Shown: positions 44,505 to 55,007, numbered from the stretch's first letter. The stretch is DNA of 64,000 nucleotides from Nevskiaceae bacterium (GCA_004298465.1 SCRT01000005.1:198924-262923), one strand, 5' to 3'. Numbers and translations: made by a program. Notes: generated by a model not told the origin, from the letters alone.

Positions 44505-45434
44505 TCAGCCACGCGGATGAAAGCGTTCGTGGAACGCCTTGAGCCGAGCCTGTGCGACATGCGTGTAGATCTGCGTCGTGGACAGATCGCGGTGTCCCAG
44601 CAAGGTTTGCACCACGCGCAGATCGGCACCGTGCTCCATCAGATGCGTGGCAAAGGCATGCCGCAGGCTATGCGGTGAAAACGGCGTCGTCACTCCAGCG
44701 TCGACCGCATAGCGGCGTAACAGGTACCAGAAATTCTGGCGTGTCATGCCCGTGCCGCGCGCCGTGACGAATACGAAATCGCTCGTCGCACCGCCCAGCA
44801 GCAGGGTGCGCGGCGCCCCGATGTAGGCGCGTAGCGCGTCGCGCGCAGGCTCGCCGATCGGCACCAGCCGCTCCCGCCCGCCCTTGCCGACGATGCGGAC
44901 GATGCCGTGCCCCAGATTCAGTTCGTCGAAACGCAGCTTCACGAGTTCGGAAACCCGCAGCCCGGAAGCGTAAGCGAGCTCCAGCATGGCGGCATCACGC
45001 GCGCCGAGTTCCGTGCCACGGTCCGGCGCTGCCAGCAGCGCCTCGACCTCCGCCCCGGTCAGCGTCCGCGGCAGGCGGCGGGCCATGCGCGGCTGCACGA
45101 GACGGGCGCTGGGGTCGTCACGGCGTGCCTCGCAGAGCAGCAGCCAGCCGTAGAACTGGCGCAGGGCACTGACCAACCGGGCCTGCGTGCGCGGCCCGAA
45201 CGGCACCTTGCTACGTGCTGCGGCACGCGCCGCTAGATAGTCACGCAAGTCGCCCTCGCCCGCGTTTTCCAGCGTCACGCCACGCGGCCGCAGCCAACGC
45301 GCCACAAGGCGCAAGTCCGAGGTGTAGTCGATACGGGAATTCTCTGCCAGCCCACGTTCCACCCACAGGGCATCGACAAAGCGTGCGATGGCGGCTGCGT
45401 CGTCTGCGGCCAAGTCAACGGATGGGGTATCCAC
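44505..45434 (-). CDS. xerD: XerD-like tyrosine recombinase
   Basis: The 309-residue protein has an N-terminal core-binding domain (FVDALWVERGLAENSRIDYT) and a complete catalytic set: arginine in YASGLRVSELVKLR, lysine in VGKGGRERLVPIG, HxxR in HSLRHAFATHL, LGH in QTLLGHRDLSTTQ and the tyrosine in IYTHV. These match chromosome dimer resolution recombinases that act with XerC at dif under FtsK control. XerC is the alternative, but the sequence around IYTHVAQARLK fits XerD. It is divergent from the plsC-like gene. Confidence 0.88.
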   Translation of the reverse strand: MDTPSVDLAADDAAAIARFVDALWVERGLAENSRIDYTSDLRLVARWLRPRGVTLENAGEGDLRDYLAARAAARSKVPFGPRTQARLVSALRQFYGWLLLCEARRDDPSARLVQPRMARRLPRTLTGAEVEALLAAPDRGTELGARDAAMLELAYASGLRVSELVKLRFDELNLGHGIVRIVGKGGRERLVPIGEPARDALRAYIGAPRTLLLGGATSDFVFVTARGTGMTRQNFWYLLRRYAVDAGVTTPFSPHSLRHAFATHLMEHGADLRVVQTLLGHRDLSTTQIYTHVAQARLKAFHERFHPRG

Positions 45435-45439
45435 GCCCG

Positions 45440-45445
45440 TATAAT
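45440..45445 (+). promoter_or_regulatory. Candidate -10 box in the xerD-plsC divergent region
   Basis: TATAAT lies 27 bp upstream of the plsC-like start and reads TATTAT-like on the other strand just ahead of the xerD start. No good -35 is found at the right spacing on the plus strand, so this is a tentative call for the acyltransferase operon. Confidence 0.35.
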
Positions 45446-45472
45446 AAGCGCCTGCCTTCAGTACGAAATTCC

Positions 45473-46201
45473 ATGTTGGGTCGCGCGCTTCGCTTTATTT
45501 ATGGCGTCTACGCCTCTGTCGTGGTGATCGTGGTGATCTTCGTGCTGTTCTGCCCACTCATCATCATCGCCCCGACGCTCGCGCTGCGGCGCACCATCGG
45601 GCGTCTGTGCGTCCGCACGGCGCTGGCACTCGTCGGCGTGCCGTTTCGCGTGCAGGGGTTGGAGAATCTTCCGCTGGGCACCGCCGTCGTGGTTGCCAAC
45701 CATTCCAGCTACTTCGATGGCCTCGTCCTCACCGCAGCCCTGCCGTCCCGTTTCACGTTCATGGTGAAACAGGGGGCGGCGGCGTGGCCCTACATTGGGC
45801 TCGTCATCAAGCGCATGGGCGTACGCTTCATCAACCGCGTTTCCAAGCGTGAAGGCGCGGTACAGACGCTGCGGCTGATCCGCGACCTCAAGGACGGCAT
45901 GTCACTGGCGGTATTCGCGGAAGGCACGTTCAAGTCGCAACCCGGCCTGCTGCCATTCCAGAAAGGCGCGTTTGCGATCGCCGCCAAGGCCGGCGTTCCC
46001 GTCGTCCCGGTGGCCATCCGCGGCACGCGCAAGCTGTTGGGCGCGAACGGGCGGCTGCTGGACTGGACCTCGATCGAAATCCGTATCCTGCCGCCGATCA
46101 CGCCGGACGCCTCCACGCCACCTGCCGTGGAAGCACTGCGCGATACTGCCCGTGCCGCAGTGCTGGCCGCCATCGGCGAACCCGACCTGGCAACTTCATG
46201 A
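45473..46201 (+). CDS. plsC: 1-acyl-sn-glycerol-3-phosphate acyltransferase (PlsC-like)
   Basis: From the ATG at 45473 the product has 242 residues. One N-terminal membrane segment (YASVVVIVVIFVLFCPLIII) is followed by the acyltransferase motifs: NHSSYFD with the HX4D catalytic pair near residue 80, then FINRVSKREG, VFAEGTF and VPVVPVAIRG. Such enzymes acylate lysophosphatidic acid at the inner membrane in phospholipid synthesis. The frame upstream of 45473 overlaps the divergent xerD gene and is not used. The stop overlaps the zapE start by four bases, so the two genes are coupled. Confidence 0.88.
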   Translation: MLGRALRFIYGVYASVVVIVVIFVLFCPLIIIAPTLALRRTIGRLCVRTALALVGVPFRVQGLENLPLGTAVVVANHSSYFDGLVLTAALPSRFTFMVKQGAAAWPYIGLVIKRMGVRFINRVSKREGAVQTLRLIRDLKDGMSLAVFAEGTFKSQPGLLPFQKGAFAIAAKAGVPVVPVAIRGTRKLLGANGRLLDWTSIEIRILPPITPDASTPPAVEALRDTARAAVLAAIGEPDLATS

Positions 46202-47337
46202 ACGCCGCCGCTGACAGCTTCACACCGCCCGACGACCTCGGCCCGCGCGCGGCGTACGAACTGAAACTTGCCAGCGGCGAATTCGTGGCCGACCCGGCAC
46301 AACGACAAGCCGTATTCGCTCTGCAGGCCATCTGCGACGTGTTGCGCACCCACCCACCCAAGCGCCGCTTCGGGCGCCATCGCCACCATTGGCCCGGCGT
46401 TGGTGGCCTGTATCTGTGGGGCGGCGTGGGGCGCGGCAAGACGTGGCTGATGGACACGTTCTTTGCTGGACTGCCGTTCCCGGAAAAGCAGCGCACCCAC
46501 TTTCATCGCTTCATGCTGCAGGTACAGGAGCTGCTGGATCACTACCGCGACGAGGAAGATCCGCTGCTGAAGGTGGCGCGCGAAATCGCCACCCACACCC
46601 GCGTGCTGTGCTTCGACGAGTTCCAGGTCTACAACATCGCGGATGCGATGGTGCTGGGCCGCCTGTTCGACGGGCTGTTCGCACGCGGCGTCACGCTCGT
46701 CGCCACCAGCAATGTAGTGCCGGACGACCTCTACAAGGACGGCCTGCAACGCGAGCGATTCCTGCCCGCCATCGCCGCGATCAAGAAATATTGCACGGTG
46801 CTGAACGTCGACAGTGGCGTGGACTACCGCTTGCGCGCCCTGCATGCCGCGCCGATCTACCTGTGCCCGGACGACGCCGCCAGCGATGCCCAGCTCGCCA
46901 GGCTGTTCATTGCGGTTGCCGGACGGGACGTACGCGAAAACGCGCGGCTCACGCTCAACGGGCGGCGTATTCCGGCACGGCGGCTGGCGGGCGACGTAGC
47001 CTGGTTCACGTTCGAGGCCCTGTGCGAAGGCCCGCGTGGTACGGCCGACTACGTGGCGCTGGCCCAGGGTTTCCACACCGTTGTGTTGTCCCATGTGCCG
47101 CGTTTCGACGCCCAGCACGAAGCGCCCGCACAGCGCTTCATCAACCTCGTCGACGAGTTCTACGACCAAGGCGTCAAGCTCATCCTTTCGGCAGCGGCCC
47201 GCCCGGAGACGCTCTACGCCGGCAAACGCCTTATATTCGAATTCCAGCGCACTTGCTCTAGGCTGATCGAGATGCAATCCGAGGAATACCTGGCTGCACC
47301 GCATGCAGCGTTGCCCGCTGCCTCTGGTGAGCGTTGA
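46198..47337 (+). CDS. zapE: Cell division ATPase ZapE (AFG1 family)
   Basis: The 379-residue protein has the AFG1-like P-loop: LYLWGGVGRGKTWLMDTFF near residue 64 is the Walker A region, RVLCFDEFQVYNIADAMVL near 136 is Walker B, and LVATSNVVPDDLYKDGLQRE near 170 is sensor 1. The length is normal for ZapE, which binds FtsZ and destabilises Z-rings at late division. It is translationally coupled to the acyltransferase. Confidence 0.92.
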   Translation: MNAAADSFTPPDDLGPRAAYELKLASGEFVADPAQRQAVFALQAICDVLRTHPPKRRFGRHRHHWPGVGGLYLWGGVGRGKTWLMDTFFAGLPFPEKQRTHFHRFMLQVQELLDHYRDEEDPLLKVAREIATHTRVLCFDEFQVYNIADAMVLGRLFDGLFARGVTLVATSNVVPDDLYKDGLQRERFLPAIAAIKKYCTVLNVDSGVDYRLRALHAAPIYLCPDDAASDAQLARLFIAVAGRDVRENARLTLNGRRIPARRLAGDVAWFTFEALCEGPRGTADYVALAQGFHTVVLSHVPRFDAQHEAPAQRFINLVDEFYDQGVKLILSAAARPETLYAGKRLIFEFQRTCSRLIEMQSEEYLAAPHAALPAASGER

Positions 47338-47492
47338 CAAGCCCTGTCCTACAGGCCAGCATGGAACGGAATGCCGCCACTCGCTGCGCTTGTCGGACGA
47401 CATTGACCTTTGGTCTTGACAATTCACGTATCCTGTTCGTCTGGTAGATTATCGAGCAGACCGCATTGGGCGGCATTCAGGGGTTAACAACC

Positions 47493-49187
47493 ATGAAACG
47501 CAAGTTGTTTTTAAAACCACTCCGTAGCATCGCTGCGGCCACGACGCTGGCGCTCGCCAGCGGCACACTTTTAATCGCGGCAGGCTGCAGCGGCAGCACG
47601 GCGCCAGTCACTGGCGCTGGTGGACCGGGCGCTCCTGGTGGCGGATCTGCCATTCCAGGCGTCAACCAGGTTCTCGGCATCCAGGACACCCAGTGCGCGC
47701 TCGACCCCAGCATGCTGCAGCAGATTGCCAGCCAGTTGCAGAGCGCAGCCGGTACTGCGGGAAGTGGCGGTAGTCCAACCGCCGCATTGACAGGGCTGCT
47801 GACCCAGCTTCAGAGCGCTGCGGGCAACAACGCTTTGCAGGGGTTGGTGAGCCAGCTCCAGGCCGCAGCCAGCGGTGGCGCACCGTCGCTTGACCCGACG
47901 CAGCTTACCAGCCTGCTAACCCAGTTCCAGACCCAGCTCAGCTCGCTGCAATCCATCGCGCCGAAAGCGAGTGCCACGCCCAGCACGAGTCCGCTGGACC
48001 TGACCCAGCTCACCAGCGCTCTCTCGCAGCTCCAGGCACTGGCAAGCGCGGGCGGAACCAATCCGCTGGATCCGTCACAGCTGACCAGTATCATCACACA
48101 GCTGCAGACCGCGGCAGGCGGAGCCAGCAGCGGCAACCCACTGGATCCCACCCAGCTCACCAGCGCTCTCTCGCAGCTCCAGGCACTGGCAAGCGCGGGC
48201 GGAACCAATCCGCTGGATCCGTCACAGCTGACCAGCGCACTCACCCAGCTGCAAAGCCTCGCGAACGCCTCGCAGTTGCAGCAAGTGATCACGCAACTGC
48301 AGAGCCTGCAAGGCATGGCAGGCGGCAGTCCGCTGGATCCCAGCCAGCTCACCGCCGTCGTCACACAGCTCCAGACACTCCTCGCTGGCACTTCAGGCGG
48401 AACCAGCAGCAACCCGCTCAATCCTCTGAGCCCCGTCACCTCCTGCCTCGATCCCAGCATGCTGCAGACGTTGATCACGCAGCTGCAGAGTGCTGCGGGC
48501 GGCACGAACGGCAGCGGTCTTCCGCTTGATCCGGCCCAATTGCAGGCCCAGTTGACTGGCCTTGCGAGTCAGTTCCAGAACTTGGCGCCGCTATCGCAGC
48601 TCAACCTGATCACGGATCAACTGCAGAGCTTGGCTGGTGCGGGCGGCAGCAATCCGCTCGACCCCACGCAGGTCACAACCCTGCTGACAAGTCTGGCCAG
48701 TCAGTTGCAAGGCTTGGGCTCTGGGGTTCCCGGTGCAGGGCTTCCCGGTGCCGGCCAGCTGGGCAGCCTGACGAGCCTGCTGGACCCGACCCAGCTTGGA
48801 CAGTTGCAGACTCTCGCCAGTCAGCTTCAGGGCATGCTGGCGGGCGGCACAAGCGGCGGCTTGCCGAATCTCGGACCTCTGCAGGGCATCGTCGACCAAC
48901 TGCAGGGTCTAGCCGGCGCTGGACAGCTCGGCGCAGGAGCCACGGCGATTCAAGGACTGCTGAGTGGGCTAGACCCCACCACCGTACTCGACCCGACACT
49001 TGCCACAAACCTGCTCAATCAGCTACAGCAGCTGGCTGGAGGCAATCTTGCCCCGACCGGCAGCCCGCAACTTACCACTGTAGAAAATCTGATCCAGCAA
49101 CTCACGGGTCTGGCGAGTGGAGCAGGAACCACAACTACACCCGTAAGCGGCTTGCTCGCCACGTTAACCGGATTGCTAGGTCTCTGA
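47493..49187 (+). CDS. Highly repetitive exported lipoprotein, Leu/Gln-rich
   Basis: The 564-residue product has a lipoprotein signal with lipobox IAAGCSG near residue 32. The rest is built of many imperfect units of about 20-50 residues with the theme NPLDPSQLTSALTQLQSLA, rich in Leu, Gln, Ser, Gly and Ala. Two CxLDPSMLQ motifs mark segment starts. The pattern predicts long amphipathic helices or a solenoid on the outer membrane surface or in the periplasm. I do not recognise the family and can give no function. The ATG at 47493 is chosen because the signal peptide follows at once. Confidence 0.72.
   Translation: MKRKLFLKPLRSIAAATTLALASGTLLIAAGCSGSTAPVTGAGGPGAPGGGSAIPGVNQVLGIQDTQCALDPSMLQQIASQLQSAAGTAGSGGSPTAALTGLLTQLQSAAGNNALQGLVSQLQAAASGGAPSLDPTQLTSLLTQFQTQLSSLQSIAPKASATPSTSPLDLTQLTSALSQLQALASAGGTNPLDPSQLTSIITQLQTAAGGASSGNPLDPTQLTSALSQLQALASAGGTNPLDPSQLTSALTQLQSLANASQLQQVITQLQSLQGMAGGSPLDPSQLTAVVTQLQTLLAGTSGGTSSNPLNPLSPVTSCLDPSMLQTLITQLQSAAGGTNGSGLPLDPAQLQAQLTGLASQFQNLAPLSQLNLITDQLQSLAGAGGSNPLDPTQVTTLLTSLASQLQGLGSGVPGAGLPGAGQLGSLTSLLDPTQLGQLQTLASQLQGMLAGGTSGGLPNLGPLQGIVDQLQGLAGAGQLGAGATAIQGLLSGLDPTTVLDPTLATNLLNQLQQLAGGNLAPTGSPQLTTVENLIQQLTGLASGAGTTTTPVSGLLATLTGLLGL
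48003..48235 (+). repeat. Exact 86-bp in-frame repeat inside the lipoprotein gene
   Basis: Positions 48003-48088 and 48150-48235 are identical at all 86 bases and offset by 147 bp (49 codons). They encode the unit around TQLTSALSQLQALASAGG. Identity at the DNA level points to recent duplication or gene conversion, so the copy number may vary between strains. Confidence 0.9.
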
Positions 49188-49228
49188 GGCGACACGCCTT
49201 AAATTGCGGTTTCTGTTTCGTATGTACC

Positions 49229-49258
49229 GGCGGCTCGCTTACGCGAGCCGCCTTTTTT
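49229..49258 (+). terminator. Rho-independent terminator after the lipoprotein gene
   Basis: A perfect 10-bp stem GGCGGCTCGC/GCGAGCCGCC with a TTAC loop is followed by six T residues. Confidence 0.92.
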
Positions 49259-49389
49259 AATGCCTACTCACTCCAGGCCACCGAGCAGCCCTCCACTACT
49301 ACCGAAGCCTCTTGCATGGCTGATGACTGCAACGGTACAACGGCTTTCATCTCGCTAGAATGTCGGCTTTCCCTCCAGCGTAAATCAAC

Positions 49390-49920
49390 ATGACATCCAA
49401 GACCCAGGCATCTCAATCGTTTCAGGACATCGAAATCCTGATCAAGACTTCAAAAGGCGATATCAGGCTTGCACTGTTCTCATCTGCAGCACCCGTCACC
49501 GTCGCGAATTTCCTGAATCTCGCGCAGCGCGGCTACTACGATGGCGTGCAATTCCATCGCGTGATCGCCGGTTTCATGATGCAGGGCGGTGACCCGACCG
49601 GTACCGGAGCCGGTGGCCCGGGATATTCATTCGAGGATGAATTCACTCCGGAACTGCGTTTCGACCGCGCCGGCCTGTTGGCCATGGCCAATCGCGGCCC
49701 GGCGACGAATGGCAGCCAGTTCTTCATTACCTATGTGCCCACGCCGCACCTGAACGATCATCACACGATCTTCGGGGAAGTTCGCGAAGGCGCAGACGTC
49801 ACGCAATCGATCCGCCAGGGTGACACCATCGACTCCGTCACAATACTTGGCGACGCGGCAACATTGTTCAGCGCCCAGGCATCCCGCATTTCTGACTGGA
49901 ACAGCCATCTGGACGGTTGA
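49390..49920 (+). CDS. Peptidyl-prolyl cis-trans isomerase, cyclophilin type
   Basis: The 176-residue product is a compact cyclophilin with [19 protein letters not shown] near residue 57, [30 protein letters not shown] near 95 and [12 protein letters not shown] near 121. These contain the catalytic arginine, the phenylalanine/glutamine pocket and the histidine. There is no signal peptide, so it should act in the cytoplasm (PpiB-like) on proline bonds during folding. It is monocistronic, with the ribosomal locus converging on it. Confidence 0.93.
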   Translation: MTSKTQASQSFQDIEILIKTSKGDIRLALFSSAAPVTVANFLNLAQRGYYDGVQFHRVIAGFMMQGGDPTGTGAGGPGYSFEDEFTPELRFDRAGLLAMANRGPATNGSQFFITYVPTPHLNDHHTIFGEVREGADVTQSIRQGDTIDSVTILGDAATLFSAQASRISDWNSHLDG

Positions 49921-49942
49921 TCCAGACCCACCTGCCACAATG

Positions 49943-49977
49943 AAAAAAGCGGGCGCACCGTATCGCGATGCGCCCGC
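49943..49977 (-). terminator. Terminator at the end of the ribosomal protein locus
   Basis: On the minus strand a stem GCGGGCGCA/TGCGCCCGC (49949-49957 and 49969-49977) is followed by six T residues, 29 bp after the rplQ stop. It may also serve the convergent cyclophilin gene. Confidence 0.88.
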
Positions 49978-50005
49978 CTCTTAACCTGAAATGTCGCTGC
50001 AGGCT

Positions 50006-50404
50006 TTATCCTGCAGCAGCCTCAGCCTTGCTGGTGGCCTCAACCGGCGCACGGCCCACAAGTTCGACATAGGCCATGGGGGCGTTGTCGCCCGGCCGGT
50101 AGCCACAGCGCATGATGCGCAGGTAGCCCCCGGCACGCTCCTTGTAACGCGGACCGAGTTCGTTGAACAGCTTCTGCACCGCCTCGCGATCACGCAGGCG
50201 ATCGAAGCTGATACGGCGGTTCGCGACGCTATCAACCTTCGCCCGGGTAATGAAAGGTTCCGCCAGCCTGCGCAATTCCTTGGCCCGGGGTACGGTGGTG
50301 CGAATCAGTTCATGGTGGATCAACGAGACAGCCATGCTCTGCATGGTTGCCTTGCGGTGGCTGGGTGAGCGGCCAAGATGCCGCCCGGCACATTTATGAC
50401 GCAT
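50006..50404 (-). CDS. rplQ: 50S ribosomal protein L17
   Basis: The 132-residue product begins [20 protein letters not shown], the L17 signature, and has [20 protein letters not shown] near residue 88. It is the last gene of the alpha operon, following rpoA by 48 bp. The C-terminus carries a short Ala/Glu tail typical of proteobacterial L17. Confidence 0.97.
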   Translation of the reverse strand: MRHKCAGRHLGRSPSHRKATMQSMAVSLIHHELIRTTVPRAKELRRLAEPFITRAKVDSVANRRISFDRLRDREAVQKLFNELGPRYKERAGGYLRIMRCGYRPGDNAPMAYVELVGRAPVEATSKAEAAAG

Positions 50405-50452
50405 GGTTCAACCTGTCAATTTGTGAGTCAATGCACGGGGAATCGAAGCAAT

Positions 50453-51436
50453 TCAGATTGAAACCTTGGGGGGTGCCCAATTTTCAAGCGTCATCCCCAG
50501 ATCCAGATCATGTTGCTTCAGTGCTTCACGAATCTCGTTCAGCGATTTCTTGCCCAGATTCGGCGTTTTCATCAATTCCGCCTCCGTCTGTTGCACCAGA
50601 TCACCGACGAGGTAGATATTTTCGGCCTTCAGGCAGTTCGTTGCACGGACGCCCAGTTCAAGATCGTCAACCGGGCGCATGAGCATCGGGTTGAGATTTT
50701 CAGCAGTTCCGGATTTCTCGCTGACCGCTTCGCCCTGCAGGTCGACAAACACCGCCAGCTGGTCACGCAGCACATGAGCCGCCAGCTTGATGGCTGCACC
50801 TGCCTCGATTCCGCCATCGGTGTCGATGTCGAGCACGAGTTTGTCGAGGTCCGTGCGCTGTTCTACGCGCGCGTGTTCCACGGCATAGCTGACGCGGCGG
50901 ATTGGGCTATACGAAGCATCCAGCCGTAAAACACCGATGGCATGGCCTTCCTCTTCCCCGAGCTTTTCGCGCGTACTGGCTGGCTGATAGCCGCGACCGC
51001 GCGTGACTTTCAATGTCATCGACAACTTGCCACCCGTCAGGTGGCAGATGACAAAATTCGGGTCGACGATTTCGACGTCGTGATCCAGCGTGATGTCCGC
51101 TGCCGTCACCGGCCCATTGCCGGATTTCGTCAAGGTCAGCGTGGCGCTGTCGCGCGCATTGAGCCGCAGCCCAAGATTCTTCAGGTTGAGCAGCACGTCA
51201 AGGACGTCTTCCTGCACACCTTCGAGAGCGCTGTACTCGTGCACAACGCCATCAATCTGGACTTCGGTAACCGCTGCACCAGGAATGGCGGACAACAGCA
51301 CGCGCCGCAATGCATTGCCCAGCGTATGTCCGAAACCCCGCTCAAGGGGTTCGATAGAAACCTTGGCGCGATGAGCAGAGATCGCCTCCACCTTGACATT
51401 GCGGGGTTTCAGCAATTCGCCAACTTGATCTGACAT
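50453..51436 (-). CDS. rpoA: RNA polymerase alpha subunit
   Basis: The 327-residue protein has the N-terminal dimerisation domain ([20 protein letters not shown] near residue 30) and the C-terminal DNA- and activator-binding domain ([36 protein letters not shown]). Length and order are normal. It assembles the core enzyme and contacts UP elements and activators. It lies between rpsD and rplQ, as in other proteobacteria. Confidence 0.98.
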   Translation of the reverse strand: MSDQVGELLKPRNVKVEAISAHRAKVSIEPLERGFGHTLGNALRRVLLSAIPGAAVTEVQIDGVVHEYSALEGVQEDVLDVLLNLKNLGLRLNARDSATLTLTKSGNGPVTAADITLDHDVEIVDPNFVICHLTGGKLSMTLKVTRGRGYQPASTREKLGEEEGHAIGVLRLDASYSPIRRVSYAVEHARVEQRTDLDKLVLDIDTDGGIEAGAAIKLAAHVLRDQLAVFVDLQGEAVSEKSGTAENLNPMLMRPVDDLELGVRATNCLKAENIYLVGDLVQQTEAELMKTPNLGKKSLNEIREALKQHDLDLGMTLENWAPPKVSI

Positions 51437-51503
51437 GTAACAACCTCTGATTCACGATCTTGTCGCGCCACGAGAACCGCGCACGCCCAGATCACGCAAC
51501 GGA

Positions 51504-52124
51504 TTACTTGGAATACAACTCGACGACCAGGTTCTCGTTGATGTCCGGCAGGAACTGGTCGCGATCCGGCAGGGCGCTGAATGTGCCCTTGAATGCCTTC
51601 TCGTCTACGGTCAGCCAATCCGGCAGGCCGACCTGAGCGGCAACCGCCATGGCCTCCACCACACGCGACTGCGTGCGTGACTTCTCGCGCACCTCGATCA
51701 CATCCCCGGTCTTGACATTGTAAGAGGGGATGTTGACAGAGCCACCATTGACCTTGATCGCACGATGGCTGACGAGCTGGCGGGCTTCCGCGCGTGTTGC
51801 AGAAAAACCCATGCGATAGACAACGTTGTCCAGGCGCGTCTCGAGCATGCGCAGCAGGTTGAGGCCCGTAGACCCCTTGGTGCTCGACGCCTTGACATAG
51901 TAGCCGTGGAACTGCCGTTCCAGAACACCATACATCTGCCGCAGCTTCTGCTTCTCACGCAACTGCAGCGCGTAATCCGAGAAACGCTGACGCCGCGCGC
52001 CATGCTGACCGGGCGGCGTATCCAACTTGCACTTGCTGTCAAGCGCACGACCGCGCCCTTTAAGGAACAAATCGGTACCGGCGCGACGCGCCTGCTTGCA
52101 CTTCGGGCCAATGTAACGGGCCAT
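51504..52124 (-). CDS. rpsD: 30S ribosomal protein S4
   Basis: The 206-residue product begins [20 protein letters not shown] and has the S4 RNA-binding domain near residue 95 ([20 protein letters not shown]). In enterobacteria S4 is the translational repressor of the alpha operon; the same control is likely here but the target structure was not examined. Confidence 0.98.
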   Translation of the reverse strand: MARYIGPKCKQARRAGTDLFLKGRGRALDSKCKLDTPPGQHGARRQRFSDYALQLREKQKLRQMYGVLERQFHGYYVKASSTKGSTGLNLLRMLETRLDNVVYRMGFSATRAEARQLVSHRAIKVNGGSVNIPSYNVKTGDVIEVREKSRTQSRVVEAMAVAAQVGLPDWLTVDEKAFKGTFSALPDRDQFLPDINENLVVELYSK

Positions 52125-52145
52125 GACTATCTCCTGATGAGGCCG

Positions 52146-52535
52146 TTACACGCGACGCCGCTTGGGCGCACGGCAGCCATTATGCGGAATCGGCGTGACA
52201 TCAATGATGTTCGAAACCTTGAAACCTACGGCATTGAGGGCGCGAACGGAAGACTCGCGCCCCGGCCCCGGCCCACTGATGCGGACTTCGACATTCTTGA
52301 CCCCGAATTCGGCCGCGGCAGTTGCCGCTTTTTCTGCGGCAACCTGCGCCGCAAATGGCGTGCTCTTGCGCGAGCCCTTGAATCCGGCGGCGCCAGAAGT
52401 CGACCACGACAAAGCATTACCCTGTCGATCGGTGATCATGATGATGGTGTTGTTGAAAGATGCGCGCACATGCACGATCGCATCCGACACGTTCTTCTTT
52501 ACACGCTTGCGCGGCTTGACGTTAGCGTCCGCCAT
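52146..52535 (-). CDS. rpsK: 30S ribosomal protein S11
   Basis: The 129-residue protein has [20 protein letters not shown] near residue 28, [20 protein letters not shown], and the basic end [13 protein letters not shown]. It forms part of the 30S platform. It starts 23 bp after rpsM. Confidence 0.98.
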   Translation of the reverse strand: MADANVKPRKRVKKNVSDAIVHVRASFNNTIIMITDRQGNALSWSTSGAAGFKGSRKSTPFAAQVAAEKAATAAAEFGVKNVEVRISGPGPGRESSVRALNAVGFKVSNIIDVTPIPHNGCRAPKRRRV

Positions 52536-52558
52536 TATTGAATCCTTTTAAAAGTCAG

Positions 52559-52915
52559 TTACTTACGAACGGCACGACGCGGGCCTTTGCGGGTACGCGC
52601 ATTCGTGCGCGTGCGCTGTCCACGAACCGGCAATCCACGCCGGTGCCGCAGCCCTCGGTAACAACCCATGTCCATCAACCGCTTCAGGTTCATGCTTGTC
52701 TCACGACGCAAGTCACCTTCAACAATGAACTTCGCCACTTCGCCGCGCAGCTTTTCGAGCTCACCCTCCGTCAAGCTCTTGATCGGAGCATCCGTGGCAA
52801 CCCCTGCAGCGCCGCAGATGATCCGCGCGCGCGTTGCGCCAATGCCGTAAATCGCACGCAATGCAATGACAGTGTGCTTGTTGGCGGGGATGTTGACCCC
52901 TGCGATACGAGCCAT
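52559..52915 (-). CDS. rpsM: 30S ribosomal protein S13
   Basis: The 118-residue product begins [20 protein letters not shown] and has the helix-hairpin and C-terminal basic tail [20 protein letters not shown]. It sits in the head of the 30S subunit and contacts the P-site tRNA. It opens the alpha operon, 98 bp after rpmJ. Confidence 0.98.
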   Translation of the reverse strand: MARIAGVNIPANKHTVIALRAIYGIGATRARIICGAAGVATDAPIKSLTEGELEKLRGEVAKFIVEGDLRRETSMNLKRLMDMGCYRGLRHRRGLPVRGQRTRTNARTRKGPRRAVRK

Positions 52916-53013
52916 AATGAGATCTCAGAAAACGCCTTGGGCCGCAAACGCGGCGGAAAGCTGGTAATTATAACGATTATACAATCTGTATTCCAGCCAC
53001 CAGCACCGCAGGA

Positions 53014-53127
53014 TCAACCCTGCCGCTGCTTGTGACGCGCATCCGAACAGATCACCCGCACGACGCCATTGCGACGTACGATCTTGCAATGCCGACAAAT
53101 CTTGCGTACCGACGTGCGAACTTTCAT
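53014..53127 (-). CDS. rpmJ: 50S ribosomal protein L36, zinc-ribbon form
   Basis: This 37-codon gene on the minus strand starts [20 protein letters not shown] and ends RHKQRQG. Cys11, Cys14, Cys27 and His32 form the zinc site of the C+ form of L36. It follows secY by 86 bp, and infA, which in some bacteria lies between them, is absent here. Confidence 0.95.
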   Translation of the reverse strand: MKVRTSVRKICRHCKIVRRNGVVRVICSDARHKQRQG

Positions 53128-53213
53128 ATCAACTCCACTTGTAATCTGTGACTATCGATCCTTTCCAATCTTCAACCCTCGGGAAAGACCGACAATACCT
53201 CGAGATCTTTGGC

Positions 53214-54572
53214 CTACCGTGCCGATTTCGGCAACGACCGACCACCGGCCATCTTCAAATTCGCCTTGCGCATCAAGCCTTCATATTGATGTGACATCAG
53301 GTGAGCTTGAAGCTGCGCCATGAAATCCATGATGACGACGACCACGATCAGTAACGACGTTCCACCAAAGGCAAACGGCACATTCCAGGTCGAGATCAGC
53401 ATTTGTGGCAGAAGACAGACGGCCGTCAGGTATGCCGCACCTGCAACGGTCAGCTGCGTCAGCACCCGGTCGATATACCGACCGGTCTGAATACCAGGAC
53501 GAACACCGGGGATAAACGCTCCCGATTTCTTGAGGTTTTCAGCTGTGTCGCGAGAATCGAAAACCAGCGCCGTGTAAAAGAACGCAAAGAAGATGATGAG
53601 CACCGCGTAGAGCAGATCATACAGACCATTGCCGGGCGACAAGGCAGTTGCGATGGTCTGCAACCAACCTGCCTCCGTATTGCCGCCGCCAACGAAGCTC
53701 AGCGCGGAAGCCGGAAACAGGATGATGCTGGATGCGAAGATCGGCGGAATGACGCCTGACATGTTGAGTTTCAGCGGCAGATGCTGTGTCTGAGCCGCAT
53801 ACAGCCTGCGTCCCTGCTGGCGCCGGGCATGATGAATCGGGATGCGTCGCTGGCCGCTTTCAAAAAACACGACAAACCAGGTCACGATGATCACCATCGC
53901 GATGATGAACAGCACGACACCCGGATTGATCGATCCTTCGCTGACAAGCTGTGCTGTCGAAGCAATGGCGCCCGGAAAGCCGGTCACGATACCTGCAAAA
54001 ATAAGCATCGACATGCCGTTGCCGATACTGCGCTCGCTCATCTGCTCGCCCAGCCACATGAGGAACATGCTGCCGGTCAACAGGGAAACGCTTGAGACAA
54101 AAATGAAGCCGAATCCGGGGTTAAACGCAACGCCGCTCTGTTGCAGGGCAAACGTAGCGCCCAGGGACTGGAAAGCAGCAAGGCCCAAGGTTCCCCAGCG
54201 GGTGTACATCGTGAGCTTGCGTTTGCCGGCCTCGCCTTCCTTCTGCAATTCCTTGAGCTGCGGAGAAACGGCTGCCAGCAACTGGACGATGATCGCGGCG
54301 GAGATGTACGGCATCACCCCCAAGGCAAAGACCGACAGACGCTCAAGTGCACCGCCCGAGAACATGTTGAACATTGACAGGATCGTGCCTTTTTGAGCAG
54401 CAAACAGCTGCTCAAGGCGGTGCGGATCAATGCCGGGCGTGGGAATGAACGCGCCAATGCGGAACACGAACAGCGAAGCAAGCAGGAACACGAGCCTGCG
54501 CCGCACTTCCGCATAACGCGAAAGGTCGGGCAACAGCTTGTTGGTGTCTGCGTTCTTCTGGGCCACGTTCAC
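53214..54572 (-). CDS. secY: Preprotein translocase subunit SecY
   Basis: The 452-residue protein has ten predicted membrane segments, starting [20 protein letters not shown], and the pore plug-region motif [14 protein letters not shown]. It forms the SecYEG protein-conducting channel of the inner membrane. It begins directly at the end of rplO with no gap, as part of the spc operon. Confidence 0.98.
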   Translation of the reverse strand: MNVAQKNADTNKLLPDLSRYAEVRRRLVFLLASLFVFRIGAFIPTPGIDPHRLEQLFAAQKGTILSMFNMFSGGALERLSVFALGVMPYISAAIIVQLLAAVSPQLKELQKEGEAGKRKLTMYTRWGTLGLAAFQSLGATFALQQSGVAFNPGFGFIFVSSVSLLTGSMFLMWLGEQMSERSIGNGMSMLIFAGIVTGFPGAIASTAQLVSEGSINPGVVLFIIAMVIIVTWFVVFFESGQRRIPIHHARRQQGRRLYAAQTQHLPLKLNMSGVIPPIFASSIILFPASALSFVGGGNTEAGWLQTIATALSPGNGLYDLLYAVLIIFFAFFYTALVFDSRDTAENLKKSGAFIPGVRPGIQTGRYIDRVLTQLTVAGAAYLTAVCLLPQMLISTWNVPFAFGGTSLLIVVVVIMDFMAQLQAHLMSHQYEGLMRKANLKMAGGRSLPKSAR

Positions 54573-55007
54573 TTATTCCTGAATGCTTCCGCCCGCTGCA
54601 ACAACCGCTTCACGTGCACCCTTGGTGACACCAATACCGGTCAAGCTGACTTTGCGCTTCAATTCGCCAGACTTGATGAGCTTGACTTTCTCCACCGAGC
54701 CCGCGACCACACCCGCCGCCTTGAGGGCCAGGATGTCGATCTGTTCTGCCGTCATGCGTTCCAGATCCGACAGCCGAATCTCGGCTCGTGTCGCTGCCAT
54801 CGCGGAACGAAAACCACGTTTTGGCAAGCGCCGCTGCAACGGCATCTGGCCGCCTTCGAATCCGACTTTCCCACGCCCACCCTTGCGCGCACGCTGGCCC
54901 TTGTGACCGCGGCCCGCCGTCTTGCCCAGCCCAGACCCGATACCCCGGCCTACGCGTGTGCGTTCAGTACTGGAGCCGGCAGCCGGCTTGATGTCGTTGA
55001 GCTTCAT
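54573..55007 (-). CDS. rplO: 50S ribosomal protein L15
   Basis: The 144-residue product begins [20 protein letters not shown] and has the Gly/Lys/Arg-rich stretch [20 protein letters not shown] and then [17 protein letters not shown]. These are the classic L15 N-terminal extension that enters 23S rRNA and its conserved follow-up. Confidence 0.98.
   Translation of the reverse strand: MKLNDIKPAAGSSTERTRVGRGIGSGLGKTAGRGHKGQRARKGGRGKVGFEGGQMPLQRRLPKRGFRSAMAATRAEIRLSDLERMTAEQIDILALKAAGVVAGSVEKVKLIKSGELKRKVSLTGIGVTKGAREAVVAAGGSIQE

Noticed and set aside
47780..49150. Periodic repeats that could suggest a CRISPR-like or tandem-repeat array
   Set aside because: The repeats are imperfect, in frame and encode a single open LDPxQL protein with a lipoprotein signal; there are no uniform spacers.
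52916..53213. Missing infA around rpmJ
   Set aside because: No infA-like frame is present; in many gammaproteobacteria it lies elsewhere, so this is not an anomaly.
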